Source of the DNA: CAVQBJ01 sp963710725
GTDB taxonomy: Bacteria > Actinomycetota > Thermoleophilia > Solirubrobacterales > Solirubrobacteraceae
NCBI GenBank assembly: GCA_963710725.1
Contig: CAVQBJ010000008.1
Coordinates: 1,798,001 to 1,862,000 of the forward strand
Direction: 5' to 3'
Length of the DNA: 64,000 nt
In this document: piece by piece, positions 43,390 to 53,173 of the stretch
How the letters are laid out: each line of letters begins with the position of its first letter
Numbering within the stretch: position 1 is the first letter of the stretch
Made by a program: the position numbers and the translations under genes
The notes under the pieces: model-generated
Databases searched by the model: none
What the model saw: only the letters and a program-made list of their open reading frames with translations
What the model was told of the DNA's origin: nothing

Positions 43390-44283
43390 TCACCCCTTCC
43401 GTGAGTCGAGGCTCGAGGTTTCGGCGAGCTGCTCGTAGAGCTCGCGCTCACGTTCCGACAGCTCTTTCGGTACGACGATCTTGACGATTGCGTGGAGATC
43501 ACCGCTGCCACCACCGCGCTTGGGAAGGCCCCGTCCACGCAACCGCAGCCGCCGGCCGCTGCTCGAGCCCGCCGGGACCCGCACCCGGGCCGTGCCCGTC
43601 GGGGTCTCTACCTCGACCGTCGTCCCGAGCGCCGCCTCGGAAGGTGTGATTGCGAGGTCGACATCAAGATCGTCATGGCCGCGCCGGCGGAAGCGTGGGT
43701 GCGGCTTCAGCGCGACCCGCAGGAAGAGATCGCCGGGCGAACCGCCACCGCGTCCCTCGCCCCCTTGGCCCGCGAGGCGGATCAGCTGCCCGTCGCGAAC
43801 CCCGGCGGGGAAGTTGACGCTGACCTCACGGCCGTCCAGTGTCAACCGCCGCCGGCCGCCGGCGAGCGCGTCCTCGAGCGACAGCTCCAGGACCGCCTCT
43901 CGGTCGCGGCCACGCAGCGGCCCACTGGCCCGCTCGGCTCGCGCCCCGAAAAGCGCCTCGAACAGGTCCTCGCCGAACTCCACATGGTCGCCGTCGCCGA
44001 ACCTCTGGTGAGCGAAGAAGTCCTCGAAGCTCTCCTCAGGCGTCTCACGCTCCGCTTCACGCCAACGAGCGCCAAGGCGATCGTAGTTCTCCCGCTTGTC
44101 GGTGTCGGACAGAACCTCGTAGGCCTCGCCGAGCTCCTTGAAACGCTCCTCGGCGTCGCTGTCGGAGTTCAGGTCCGGGTGATACTTACGCGCGAGCTTG
44201 CGGTACGCCCGACGGATCGCATCTTGATCCGCGTCGCGCGGGACGCCCAGCACCTCGTAATAGTCCGTGTAGCTCAGCGGCAT
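43390..44283 (-). CDS. cbpA: DnaJ-class co-chaperone (CbpA type)
   Basis: This 297-residue protein has a J domain at 5-70 (DYYEVLGVPRDADQDAIRRA, YHPDLN with the invariant HPD). A short linker follows instead of a zinc-binding domain, then two beta-sandwich client domains (about 125-200 and 205-285) with SVNFPAGVRDGQLIRLAGQG. The lack of Cys-rich repeats makes it CbpA-type rather than DnaJ. It stimulates DnaK. ATG 44283 starts directly at MPLSYTDYY. It forms an operon with the CbpM-like gene. Confidence 0.92.
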   Translation of the reverse strand: MPLSYTDYYEVLGVPRDADQDAIRRAYRKLARKYHPDLNSDSDAEERFKELGEAYEVLSDTDKRENYDRLGARWREAERETPEESFEDFFAHQRFGDGDHVEFGEDLFEALFGARAERASGPLRGRDREAVLELSLEDALAGGRRRLTLDGREVSVNFPAGVRDGQLIRLAGQGGEGRGGGSPGDLFLRVALKPHPRFRRRGHDDLDVDLAITPSEAALGTTVEVETPTGTARVRVPAGSSSGRRLRLRGRGLPKRGGGSGDLHAIVKIVVPKELSERERELYEQLAETSSLDSRKG

Positions 44284-44563
44284 CCGTCATCAAATCCTCG
44301 CTCAAACGGGCCGAACGCGACGCCGACAGCGATCCCGGCGCTCGGCACCGGCGGCTCCGGCCACGAACGAGCTTCTGGAGTACGCGTCGCGGCCGTCGAC
44401 AGCATCCGGCGTCATGACCTGGGCCGTTACCCGCCGCCGGCGACGGCGGACCACCGCACGCCCGGCCCCTCGGCCACGGCGTGGGGCTAGGCTTCTGGCA
44501 AGCGTAACCCAGGCGGCGCGGGGTCGGCCCGCGTGTCCGTCGGCCCACGATGAGGAGGCAGCC

Positions 44564-44902
44564 ATGGCATCCACGACTCGCGAGATCCCGAAGAACGAGT
44601 GGCGGAGCTACTTCGATGATCTGAGCCGGCTCCCGGCTCCCCCACCCGTGGTCACCGTCGAGGTGGACGGCGAGGAAATCGGGGCCCAGATCGAGGCCGA
44701 GCACAAGACTTTCGCCGGGATCAGCTACGACGACCGAGATGACGTGCTCGTAATCGGAATCGGCGACCGCAACGGACGCGAGCAGCTGGAGCACCTCGTC
44801 TCCCAGCCGCAGCAGATCTACGTCGCCGAGGGCGACCAGCAAACGATCGACGTCAAGGACGCTGACGGCGTCCAAACACTCATCCGCATCGAGTCCACCT
44901 GA
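44564..44902 (+). CDS. DUF5335 family protein
   Basis: This 112-residue soluble protein starts MASTTREIPKNEWRSYFDDL, typical of DUF5335. A beta-rich centre follows (VVTVEVDGEEIGAQ, YDDRDDVLVIGIGD) and the end has QQTIDVKDADG. AGGAGG lies five bases before ATG 44564. The family has no known activity and is frequent in high-GC actinobacteria and proteobacteria near stress genes, as here beside cbpA/cbpM. Confidence 0.8.
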   Translation: MASTTREIPKNEWRSYFDDLSRLPAPPPVVTVEVDGEEIGAQIEAEHKTFAGISYDDRDDVLVIGIGDRNGREQLEHLVSQPQQIYVAEGDQQTIDVKDADGVQTLIRIEST

Positions 44903-45055
44903 GGCCACCACGCGCCTGGTCGGCCGAGACCACCGAGCTCGTGGCGCAGTTTGGCGTGTCGCGCACGAAGAGCCCGTTGTTGGCCACGGCGTCCAAACTT
45001 GAGGGGCCCTCACTTGCGCGACGACCCAGCGCGGTCCGTAGCCGAGCCCGACCGT

Positions 45056-45355
45056 CTAGATGGCTTCCATCGCCTTGCCGACACCGGCGCGCATCTCGTC
45101 GGCGTTCATCACAGGCGCGAACGTAATTTTCGCGTCAAGGCCCATGAAGAAGGGCTCGGCCGCCGGCGGTATCCCACTTGAATCGGCCATGTCGAAGAAG
45201 ATCAGAGCGGTCCGCATTCCTTCGTCTGAGGTGAAGTAGGCAGCTTCCGCCTTCAGGGCGTCAAGTGCCTTCCCGACGATCTGCGGCAGGCTGCCGTCCT
45301 TGATGGCCGCGTTCCCAGCCTCCGTCGGAATCTGGACCTTCATGAGCACCCGCAT
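45056..45355 (-). CDS. Small alpha/beta protein, possible DUF3303-like
   Basis: This 99-residue protein starts MRVLMKVQIPTEAGN and ends MNADEMRAGVGKAMEAI. It reads as a ferredoxin-like alpha/beta fold dimer of the DUF3303 type: strand, helix, AYFTSDEGMRTALIFFDMAD, helix, then KITFAPVMN. AAGGAGG lies seven bases before ATG 45355, so a longer in-frame start at 45412 is rejected. It diverges from the HTH gene at 45457. Confidence 0.72.
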   Translation of the reverse strand: MRVLMKVQIPTEAGNAAIKDGSLPQIVGKALDALKAEAAYFTSDEGMRTALIFFDMADSSGIPPAAEPFFMGLDAKITFAPVMNADEMRAGVGKAMEAI

Positions 45356-45456
45356 GTCTAGACCTCCTTCGTTGGTTGCACCCATTTCGTACCGAGCCGG
45401 CGCAAGCCGCACCGGAACGACCGCGAGGGCGACGTAGCCGCTTGCACGGCGATCCT

Positions 45457-45795
45457 ATGGCTACGGCCGCCCGCCCGTCGATACATCCACGGGACCAGCG
45501 GTTTCGCGCAAGAGCATTTACCCGCTCCGTTGAGGTCGATCAGCTCCGAGACCGCGCTGAACTGCAGGGCGCGCTGGGCCGGCTGCTGTCCTACGTGCAC
45601 TGCGAGGATGCAGACCCCGCGCTTCAGGCGGCCGTGTTGGCGCACGGGATCGCCGACAGTCAGACGCGGTGGCTTGCCTTCAGGAAGCGAGCGGTGAGAC
45701 GGCGACAGCTCATTGGCCAGGGTATGTCCCAGGCCGAGATCGCTCGAGAACTCGGTGTTACCCGCCAGGCGATCCAGAAAATGCTGGCGTGCTGA
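45457..45795 (+). CDS. Helix-turn-helix DNA-binding protein
   Basis: This 112-residue product from ATG 45457 has a clear C-terminal HTH: MSQAEIARELGVTRQAIQKM (about residues 89-108), of the Mor/transposase-resolvase type. The N-terminal part is helical and may dimerise. An upstream in-frame start at 45376 is less likely. It is divergently placed to the small alpha/beta gene and may control it. Confidence 0.65.
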   Translation: MATAARPSIHPRDQRFRARAFTRSVEVDQLRDRAELQGALGRLLSYVHCEDADPALQAAVLAHGIADSQTRWLAFRKRAVRRRQLIGQGMSQAEIARELGVTRQAIQKMLAC

Positions 45796-45919
45796 TCGAC
45801 TGACCCACCCAACCGGACTTCCGTTGCCTGCTCCGGCTTGGCACGCCGTGCAAGCAGGCGTCGCCCTTCCTCAGCCGACGGACTGGGACGTCGCCCCAAA
45901 TGGGAGGGTGAGCGGCGAG

Positions 45920-46363
45920 CTATGAAGGCCCGAGCTGGACGCGCACGGTGACCGGTTGACTCTCGAGTGCGCGGAACGTCGCGCCAGTCACCCAGCGCCC
46001 GAACAGGCTGCTCGAGAAGGTCGCGATTCGGGCCTTGACGTCGTCGTGCGGTAACAGCTCTGCCGTGCCCGGCCGCCATTGGCGGCCGCGGCGGACGCGA
46101 ACTTGTGGGTTGGCCTCGAAGTTGAGCACCCAACCCGCGTGGCGCCCGTGCTGAGCTATGAGCCAGAGTGTGTCGCCGTCGACCGTGCAGAAGATCGGCG
46201 TATGCCGCAGAGCACCCGTTCGCCGGCCTTTTGTCTCCACCAGCGCCATCCCTGGTGGGGTGATCCCGGCCCTGAACAGGCCGCGCATCACCGGATTGAG
46301 CGTGTAGCGTCCGATGAGGATCTCGACGCGGCGCTTCACAGGTCGATCGGTGCGGTTCGTCAT
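45920..46363 (-). CDS. Deazaflavin-dependent nitroreductase (DDN family)
   Basis: This 147-residue protein has the split beta-barrel of the F420-dependent DDN/PPOX superfamily. It has LVETKGRRTGALRHTPIFCT (the G-R-x-S/T-G pattern contacting the F420 phosphate), LWLIAQHGRHAGWVLNFEAN and PQVRVRRG. Such proteins reduce quinones and nitro compounds with F420H2, so the host is likely to make F420. The start is ATG 46363. Confidence 0.88.
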   Translation of the reverse strand: MTNRTDRPVKRRVEILIGRYTLNPVMRGLFRAGITPPGMALVETKGRRTGALRHTPIFCTVDGDTLWLIAQHGRHAGWVLNFEANPQVRVRRGRQWRPGTAELLPHDDVKARIATFSSSLFGRWVTGATFRALESQPVTVRVQLGPS

Positions 46364-46600
46364 AGCTTCACGGCGGCCATGGGCTGCGTGTGCTGTGGAC
46401 GACCTGCGCCCTCAGCACTGCGCCCTAAGCAATCCATTGGTCCGAAGGAGTGTATTCGCCGGAGCCTGGCTCCCGCCTTGTGGCGGATGCAGCGGTCTCA
46501 GACGATGGCCACGACACGCCTGCTCAGGACGAACGCCGGTCGCGCCTACCGGCCGGAGCCGGCATGGAATAACGACGCCCCGCGACGCGTCTGGGTGGGT

Positions 46601-48988
46601 ATGGCTGTCCTTGTCTCCCCTGTCGCTGCCGTTCGCCGGGCTTCGCGCCTGCAGCGCTCGATCGCCGCGCTTGGCGTGATGCTCGTCGTCGCGTTGGGGG
46701 CGAGCTCCGTGGCGGACGCATCAGACCCGACGGTGACGTTCACGACGGCGGGCGAGACGCCTGTGGTCATCCCGCCAGGGGTCACGAGCCTGCAGATCGA
46801 CGCGATCGGCGGCGCTGGCGAGAACGGGTTTGTCCCCCGGATGGGCCTTGCCGGCCCGAGCGGAGGTGCGGGCGCGGGGGTCGTCGGCACGCTCCCCGTG
46901 ACCCCGGGCGAGACGATCTACGTGGACGTCGGGGTCGGCGGCGGCATCGGGATCCTGGGGGCCGGCGGCGAGAGTGCCGACGCTGGCGGCGGAGAATCCG
47001 GGGTGCGCCTGTGCCCGCTCGGCACCGCGCTGTGCCCGGACGGTCTCGCGTCGGACTCGACGCAAGTCCTGGTCGCCGGGGGTGGCGGTGGCGGCGGGGA
47101 AGGCCCCGCTGACACGCCAGGCGGTGCCGGCGGCAACGGGGGCGTGTTCTCCGGCGGTGGTCTGATCGCCGCTCGCGGTGGCGACGGCGAGCCCGCGCCG
47201 AGCGGTGCCGGTGGCGGTGGCGGTGGCGTGCTCGTCGGCGCCTGCGTCGGCGGCGCCAGCGACGACTTCGGTGGCGCGGGCGGCGGTGGCACGAGCTCAG
47301 GCTCGACCGGTGGCAACGGCGGACAGGTGGAAGTTGCCGCCTTCGTCGGCGGCGGGGGCGGGGGTGGGTACGCCGGTGGCTGTGGCGGTGGTGCCTCCCC
47401 GACGTTCGCCGGCGGCGGTGGCGGCGGCGCGAGCTACTACAACAACCCCGATCAGTTCGACTACGAATCCGTGCTGCCCACGGTCACCTACGTGTCGAGC
47501 ACGACGTCGCCGACGAACGTCGAACCCCAGGTGATGCTGACCCTGACGGGCGACTCGCACGTGCCCTCGATAGCGCTCGGCTCACCCGCGAGCGGCTCAC
47601 AGTACGGGTCCCAGCCGCGCTTCGAGGGCACGGCCGAGGTCGGGCTCGGGGACGCGACGAGCGTCGGCGTGCAGGTCCAGGCGCAGCCGAGCGGCACGGT
47701 GGTGCAGACGCTGTCGGGGCCGGTCACCGCGAACGGCGCGTTCGACATCCCGGCCTCGGCGCCGCTGCCGAGCGGCACCTACCGGGCCGTGGCGACCCAG
47801 ACGCTCCTCGGCGGCAACAACCCCGGGACGGCCACCTCGACGTTCACCGTCGACGCGAGCCCACCGGCGATCTCGCTGTCCGCGCCAGCGAACGGCCTGG
47901 TGACCACCGCGACCTCGCTGGCGGTGAGCGGCACCGCAGGCATTCAACCCAAGGACGGCGACACCGTCACCGTCAGCCTCTACAGCGGGCCGGCGGCCAC
48001 CGGCACGCCGATCACCACACTGTCGGCGACCGCCGCTGCGGGCGGCCGCTTCTCGGCGTCCTATCCCGGCCCGCTCAGCGACGGGACCTACACGGTCGCA
48101 GCGTCCCAGACCGACAACGGTGCCAACACGGGCAACGCCACATCGACCTTCACCGTCGACACCAGCTCGCCGACGATCACGCTCGGCGCGCCGTCGGCCG
48201 GTGAGCAACTGGGCTCGCAACCGACCTTCTCCGGCACGGCCGACACCGCCCCGCTCGACGTGCGCTCGGTGACCGTGCTCGTCTACGCCGGAGCGAGCGC
48301 CGCGGGCAGCCCGGCCCTGACCCTGACCGGCCCGGTGGGATCCAACGGCGCCTTCGCGGTGTCGGCGCCGTCGCCGCTGGCCGCCGGCACCTACACCATC
48401 GTGGCCGCGCAGAGCACCCAGGCCGGCAACGTCGGCCGCACGCCGCCAGTGACCTTCACCGTGCTCCCGCCGACCCCCGGCACGAACACGACTACCACGA
48501 ACACCACCATCACGAACACCACGAGCACGAACACCACGACGACGACGGCCGCCGCGACCTCGAGCGCCAGCTCCGGGGTGAAGGCGAGCACGACGGTCAC
48601 CGCGCCGCCGTCGCTGTCCCTGATCGGCTCGATCAGCGGCACCGGCGGGCACGTGCGACTGACACTCGCCTGCCGCGCGACGGCGCCCACGCCGTGCAAC
48701 GTCTCGGTCACGCTCAGCTCGCTCGAGCACCTGAAGGCGGGGCGCGTCACGGCCGTGGCCGCGAGCGCCACCCGACTGCTCGGCGTCGGCTCGGTTCGAA
48801 CGCTGATCAGGGCCGGTCATCGCCTCACGCTGACCGTGGCGCTCAACCGCCCCGGGAGCCAGCTGCTCCTCCGCTTCCGGCACCTACCCCTGCGGGTGCA
48901 GGTAACGCTCTCGGGCACCAACGGCCCCGGCCTGGTGCTCACGCGGACGGCAACCGTGACGCCCACGCGGACCAAGACCAAGCACTGA
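46601..48988 (+). CDS. Large secreted protein: glycine-rich domain, Ig-like repeats, Thr/Asn linker
   Basis: The product from ATG 46601 is 795 residues. Residues 1-40 are a Sec signal, then a beta strand (VTFTTAGETPVVIPPGVTSL). Residues about 75-300 are a glycine-rich domain of G-G-x-G runs with Cys at intervals. Three Ig-like domains of about 100 residues follow (each with a shared FTVD(A/T)SxPxI(S/T)L joint). A linker of alternating Thr and Asn (about 628-655) and a C-terminal beta domain with one Cys pair complete it. An earlier in-frame extension is rejected because it precedes the signal. Probable cell-surface protein. Confidence 0.82.
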   Translation: MAVLVSPVAAVRRASRLQRSIAALGVMLVVALGASSVADASDPTVTFTTAGETPVVIPPGVTSLQIDAIGGAGENGFVPRMGLAGPSGGAGAGVVGTLPVTPGETIYVDVGVGGGIGILGAGGESADAGGGESGVRLCPLGTALCPDGLASDSTQVLVAGGGGGGGEGPADTPGGAGGNGGVFSGGGLIAARGGDGEPAPSGAGGGGGGVLVGACVGGASDDFGGAGGGGTSSGSTGGNGGQVEVAAFVGGGGGGGYAGGCGGGASPTFAGGGGGGASYYNNPDQFDYESVLPTVTYVSSTTSPTNVEPQVMLTLTGDSHVPSIALGSPASGSQYGSQPRFEGTAEVGLGDATSVGVQVQAQPSGTVVQTLSGPVTANGAFDIPASAPLPSGTYRAVATQTLLGGNNPGTATSTFTVDASPPAISLSAPANGLVTTATSLAVSGTAGIQPKDGDTVTVSLYSGPAATGTPITTLSATAAAGGRFSASYPGPLSDGTYTVAASQTDNGANTGNATSTFTVDTSSPTITLGAPSAGEQLGSQPTFSGTADTAPLDVRSVTVLVYAGASAAGSPALTLTGPVGSNGAFAVSAPSPLAAGTYTIVAAQSTQAGNVGRTPPVTFTVLPPTPGTNTTTTNTTITNTTSTNTTTTTAAATSSASSGVKASTTVTAPPSLSLIGSISGTGGHVRLTLACRATAPTPCNVSVTLSSLEHLKAGRVTAVAASATRLLGVGSVRTLIRAGHRLTLTVALNRPGSQLLLRFRHLPLRVQVTLSGTNGPGLVLTRTATVTPTRTKTKH

Positions 48989-49077
48989 CAGCCGCGATGC
49001 GGCTCGACCGAACCCGCGGCCGCGCGACGGTCGCATCCCCGGAGAGCGAGCGCCGTGACACGCCACGAGCCGCGCCG

Positions 49078-50565
49078 TCACCGCCGGATTGCCGCGATGG
49101 TGAGCAGGGTCAGTGTCCGGCTGGTCGGGTGGGGGGAAGCGCTGTACATGTCTCGGTAGGCGGTCGCTGTGAGCAGGAGCGTTCTTGCGCCGCGTTGGAG
49201 TAGGAGGCGGCCGGCGTGATTGACGAAAAGCGTGAGGCTGTCGGTTGCTCCGGGGGTCATGTAGTACGCGGTTTGCCCGAGCACCGGGCCGACTGGCCGG
49301 CGAGTTCCAGCGATCGTCGTGGTTCGGTTGAGCATGAGCGTGCCGGGGCAACCCGTCGCGGTGGCAGCGGCGGGGCAGGTCAGTTGCACACGGATCTGGT
49401 CCTCGGACGCGTGCACGGTATGTCGCGGGGCGGTGATCGTCGGCGCCGTGCAGTCGTGGTCGGCCGGCGCGGGGCCGGCGGAGGAGATGTCCCACACGTC
49501 GATCTGCGGCACCACGCAGGGCTGATCGGCCCAGGCGAGCGCGCTGCCGTCGAAGCTCGTGTTCCCGACGACGTCGGGTCCCGGCGCCACCGATGGTGCG
49601 ACGATCTGACCGCTGAGATTCGAGACGAGGTAGCCCTGCTCGGAGCAGGCGGCGATGAGGTCGCCCACGATCTGCAGGCAGCCGTCGCCCTGCAGGTCGG
49701 GAAGCGGCTGCAGCGTGCTCTGGCTGGGCGAGACCCACCCCAGTTCGCCGGCCGTGCCGTTCGGGGGGTGAAAGACGATCGTCCCGTCGGTGTCGATTGC
49801 TGGAACGCCGTCGGAATCGCTGGCGAAGCTGAACTGGAGATGATCGTCAGGCAGGTGGAACAGCTCCCACTGGCCGGCGAATCCGTCGGCGGTCAGTTCT
49901 TCGTCGGAGCCCAGGACCCAGGGCCAGGCAAGACTGAGCTCACGGTTACCGACGATCGAGGCGGGCAGCGTCGCCGCCGGGGCAGTGAGATCGTCGAGAT
50001 TCTCAATCGCGTAGCCGCCGCTGCCGTCATAGCCGAGCATGTCCCCGCTGAACGTGGGGTTCGTCGGTATGTCTCCGCCCGGTACCGGCGCGCTGCTAAG
50101 GGTCGGACCGGGCCCGGCAAGGAAGAAGTGGTCGAAATACGGCGGGGCGCCCCCATGCATACAGTCGTCCGCGCTGCTACCCCCGCAACCGCCACCGCTC
50201 TGGTCAATGAGTACGCGGGTCCCCGACGCCGTCATCGCCAGTCCCGGGGATCCGCCGGGGATCCCAGGAAGAACACCGACAAGCACGGGCGCTGCGCCCG
50301 CGGTAGCGCGGTAGATGTCCTGGCCGTCGTCGGGACGCCGCAGCGCCCACCACACCGCGCCGTCACTGGTCATCTCCGGTCCCGCCAACAGCACCGTGTA
50401 CAGCCCTGCCGACGGGTCGCTCGCGACCGCTGGCGGCGGCGAGACCACGGTCCAACTCTGAGCACTCGCCGACGCGGCCCACGCGAGTACGCCGATGAGC
50501 ACAGCTGCCATCGCGCCCAGAGCGGACGGCATGCGCCCCGACACCGACTGCGATCCACCCGTCAT
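49078..50565 (-). CDS. Secreted protein of unknown function, possible beta-propeller
   Basis: This 495-residue protein (ATG 50565) has a Sec signal at 12-38 (LGAMAAVLIGVLAWAASASAQ). The mature part alternates strand segments with loops, including several D-G and (S/G)G pairs, for example ETSDGAVWWALRR-like, FSGDMLGYDGSGG and IVFHPPNGTAGE. This fits a beta-propeller. The C-terminus has an Ig-like part with paired Cys (LTCPAAATATGCPG) and a short hydrophobic end. Upstream open frame to 50895 precedes the signal and is rejected. No family recognised. Confidence 0.75.
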   Translation of the reverse strand: MTGGSQSVSGRMPSALGAMAAVLIGVLAWAASASAQSWTVVSPPPAVASDPSAGLYTVLLAGPEMTSDGAVWWALRRPDDGQDIYRATAGAAPVLVGVLPGIPGGSPGLAMTASGTRVLIDQSGGGCGGSSADDCMHGGAPPYFDHFFLAGPGPTLSSAPVPGGDIPTNPTFSGDMLGYDGSGGYAIENLDDLTAPAATLPASIVGNRELSLAWPWVLGSDEELTADGFAGQWELFHLPDDHLQFSFASDSDGVPAIDTDGTIVFHPPNGTAGELGWVSPSQSTLQPLPDLQGDGCLQIVGDLIAACSEQGYLVSNLSGQIVAPSVAPGPDVVGNTSFDGSALAWADQPCVVPQIDVWDISSAGPAPADHDCTAPTITAPRHTVHASEDQIRVQLTCPAAATATGCPGTLMLNRTTTIAGTRRPVGPVLGQTAYYMTPGATDSLTLFVNHAGRLLLQRGARTLLLTATAYRDMYSASPHPTSRTLTLLTIAAIRR

Positions 50566-50821
50566 CACACACCATTGACGCAGACCGCGACGCCAAGTTG
50601 CGCCCGCCCTCGGAAGCCAGGCGCGGGCCGGCCGCCGAAGCACCCCGAAGCGCTCCAGCCGTCGAAGATCCTGCGCCCCAAGCGTCCCGCTTCCAGCGCG
50701 GAGCAGGCACCTGCGATCTGTACCCCGAGACTGCCGCAAAGGACGACCGTCGAGCGCCGGCTGATGCAACCGGCCCTGTTCGGCTCCTGGGGAACGGAGG
50801 CGTCGTGATGAGCTGAGACGC

Positions 50822-51460
50822 TCAGCCGCCCGGCGGGCGGCAGGTCTCGAAGTCGGCGTGGAGGGTGCGCTTCTGCGCGGGCGTCTCGTGGTCACCCGAG
50901 TGCAGGGCGCCCAGCCACTCGTGGAAGGCGCGGGCGAGCGCGGCGTTGCTAGACGGCGCGGTCAGGGCGCGCACGAGCGGCCGTCCCGCCGCGGCGAGCC
51001 GGCCGGCCGCCACCGCGCTGAGGGAGAGGATCGCCCGGCAGCCGCCGGCCTCCAGGCGCGCACCGAGCCAGCGGTACCAAGCGGCGGTCGCTGCCTCGCT
51101 GGAGTCGACGCCGGCGACGTCGGCTCGGCAGGAGGCCGCGGTCGCCCCGGGCCCATCCTCGATCCCGAGACATCCCTGCACAAAACGGTCGAGCCAGTCT
51201 GCCAGTGCGACCTCATCAACGCACAGTCCCTCGACCCCATCGACTTCCGGATCGGCCGACGGCTCACCCGTCCGGTTCACGCAGTCGCGGACGGTGCTCG
51301 GCGGCGTCTTGGAGTACAGGCGGTTGATCGCGCGCCACGCGGCGGGCGTAAGGTGCGCGCTCTCCGGGGCCGCCGATCCGCTTGGAACAAGGATCGCCAT
51401 TCCCACGGCGGCCGCTACCCACGCCCCCACCCACGCGCTGCGACATCCGACCGAGCCCAT
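50822..51460 (-). CDS. Secreted cysteine-containing helical protein
   Basis: This 212-residue protein from ATG 51460 has a signal peptide (WVGAWVAAAVGMAILVPSGSAA). The mature part is helical with paired Cys (VRDCVNR...EGLCVDE...QGCLGIED...SCRADV...GCRAIL...ETCRPPGG), suggesting several disulfides. It has a central helix DEVALADWLDRFVQ. No family recognised. The frame continues open upstream but those residues come before the signal. Confidence 0.68.
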   Translation of the reverse strand: MGSVGCRSAWVGAWVAAAVGMAILVPSGSAAPESAHLTPAAWRAINRLYSKTPPSTVRDCVNRTGEPSADPEVDGVEGLCVDEVALADWLDRFVQGCLGIEDGPGATAASCRADVAGVDSSEAATAAWYRWLGARLEAGGCRAILSLSAVAAGRLAAAGRPLVRALTAPSSNAALARAFHEWLGALHSGDHETPAQKRTLHADFETCRPPGG

Positions 51461-51722
51461 CGGCGCCTGGATCGGCGCATGCGGTCGCGCGGGCGAGCCA
51501 CGGCGGCCGCTGCTCGGCCATGCGTCCGCGCCGCCGACGACCACGTGCTTGCCGGTCGACCAGGGACCGCCCCCAGGGGCGTTCCGCGTCGGTCCCGTCC
51601 GAGTCGCTCCGACGGAGGGACAGCCGTTCTCAGCGGGAAACGCCAAGAAGCGCGCGACAATAATGTGCGTAGGCTGGCTTCGCCGGCTCAAGCGCCGAAA
51701 CAGAGGAGGCGTCCCCAACCCC

Positions 51723-52373
51723 ATGCTTGATCGAGTTGTCGCTACTAGACACGAGAATCGGATCGGTGGCCTGGCCAGCGCCGCAGCGCTGGCTGCTCTC
51801 GTCGGCACCGCTGCAGTCGCCTCCGCGCATACCACGCTGCGGCTCCAGGCGGTCGGCTGGCAGAACGAGACCCTGCCGGCGGCGGTTTGCAAGGCAAGCA
51901 GTCCGATCCGCTTGCACAACCACATCGCGCGCATCTCGCACACTGGCTTCGGAGACGTCAACAGCTTCGGTTCAGACCCCGACCTCGTTCAAGTCGCGGC
52001 CGCGTACGACGTGACGTATGGCCAGCTTGGCGGCCTTGGTCCCGCGGCCGCGGTTGACGTCGCCTGCTCCAACAACGGCGGGACCGCGGACGGTCAGATC
52101 CGCTTTGCCGATGTCGTCTTCAGCGGCTCGGCCACTAGCGTGCGTCCGGTGGGTCTGATCACGCCTCGCCAGCCACACAGCTCGAACGTGTCGCACGTGC
52201 CGCTACTGGGGACGGTCAAGTGGGTCGACGGCCAGATCGTCGCCGCCGAGTACTGGTACGGGCCAAACGACCCGACGTGCTGCGCCTCCGGGCGTGCAAC
52301 CACCACCTGGGTCTACCGCGCGGGCAAGCTCACACCTGTCCGTACCGTGGTCACCAAACGACCGACCGACTGA
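51723..52373 (+). CDS. Secreted LppP/LprE-like protein
   Basis: This 216-residue product from ATG 51723 has a signal peptide ending at about 37 (ALVGTAAVASA). The C-terminal half resembles the LppP/LprE family: YWYGPNDPTCCASGRATT with the conserved double Cys, and a TWVYRAGKLTPV end. Three earlier Cys may pair. Here there is no lipobox Cys at the signal end, so it should be released or bound otherwise. An AGGAGG lies somewhat far upstream (about 13 bases). In mycobacteria the family is of unknown function. Confidence 0.68.
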   Translation: MLDRVVATRHENRIGGLASAAALAALVGTAAVASAHTTLRLQAVGWQNETLPAAVCKASSPIRLHNHIARISHTGFGDVNSFGSDPDLVQVAAAYDVTYGQLGGLGPAAAVDVACSNNGGTADGQIRFADVVFSGSATSVRPVGLITPRQPHSSNVSHVPLLGTVKWVDGQIVAAEYWYGPNDPTCCASGRATTTWVYRAGKLTPVRTVVTKRPTD

Positions 52374-52609
52374 CGCTACCCGGTAGTGCTTCGCCGCTGC
52401 TGCCACGGGCACCCCAGCCGCGAGCACGCGCCGTGAGCGAGTTCGTCGAGCACCGTGAGTCTGACCGGGCAGCTCTAGTGAACAACGCGCAAACGTGTAC
52501 CTCATAGAACAGCACCTCATCCCAGGGCGTTCCGCGCTTGCCAGCCGGAACTGCGACCGTGCCGGCGAGCGCGAGGAAGTCGTGATGTGAAGCTAGATTG
52601 GGCGAGGCT

Positions 52610-53173
52610 ATGAATCGCCCGCACGCCCTCATCTGTTCATCCGGCTGGTGGGCACGAACAGTCGAGCGTGAGCTGCTCCCGTGGGGCCTCGCGGGAGTGC
52701 ATCTCGGCGCGGATGTCTTGGAGATCGGCCCCGGCTTCGGGGCCACGACACGCGTGCTCGCCCGCCGCGATGGGCACTTGACCGTGCTCGAGCTCGAGCA
52801 GGACTACTGCGAGCGGCTTCGTCGCGTGCTGCCTGAGCGCGTCATCGTCGAACAGGGCGACGCGACCCAGATGCCGTTCCCCGACGGGCATTTCTCTGCA
52901 GTCGTGTGCTTCACCATGCTGCACCACCTACCATCGCCGGAACTCCAGGATCGCCTGCTGGCAGAAGCCGCGAGGGTGCTGCGCGACGGGGGCGTCTTCG
53001 CAGGCACCGACAGCCTCGGCACGGGGCGGTTGTTCAAGCTGCTGCATGTCCGGGACACGCTTGTCCCGGTCTCCCCCGATGGGCTGCCAGCGCGCCTGGA
53101 GGGAGCCGGCCTTGCAGACCCAAGCGTCCAACTCGGCGGGCGCTCGTTTCGCTTTCGCGCCAGCAAGCCCTGA
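52610..53173 (+). CDS. Class I SAM-dependent methyltransferase
   Basis: This 187-residue methyltransferase has motif I VLEIGPGFGATTRVLA (about 37-52), an acidic ELEQDY after strand 2, motif post-I GDATQMPFPDGHFSAVVC, and LHHLPSP plus a motif III strand (GGVFAGTDSL). The size is that of a stand-alone small-molecule or lipid methyltransferase (UbiE/Methyltransf_11 type). ATG 52610 follows GGCGAGG; a start at 52598 is possible. Substrate unknown. Confidence 0.88.
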   Translation: MNRPHALICSSGWWARTVERELLPWGLAGVHLGADVLEIGPGFGATTRVLARRDGHLTVLELEQDYCERLRRVLPERVIVEQGDATQMPFPDGHFSAVVCFTMLHHLPSPELQDRLLAEAARVLRDGGVFAGTDSLGTGRLFKLLHVRDTLVPVSPDGLPARLEGAGLADPSVQLGGRSFRFRASKP

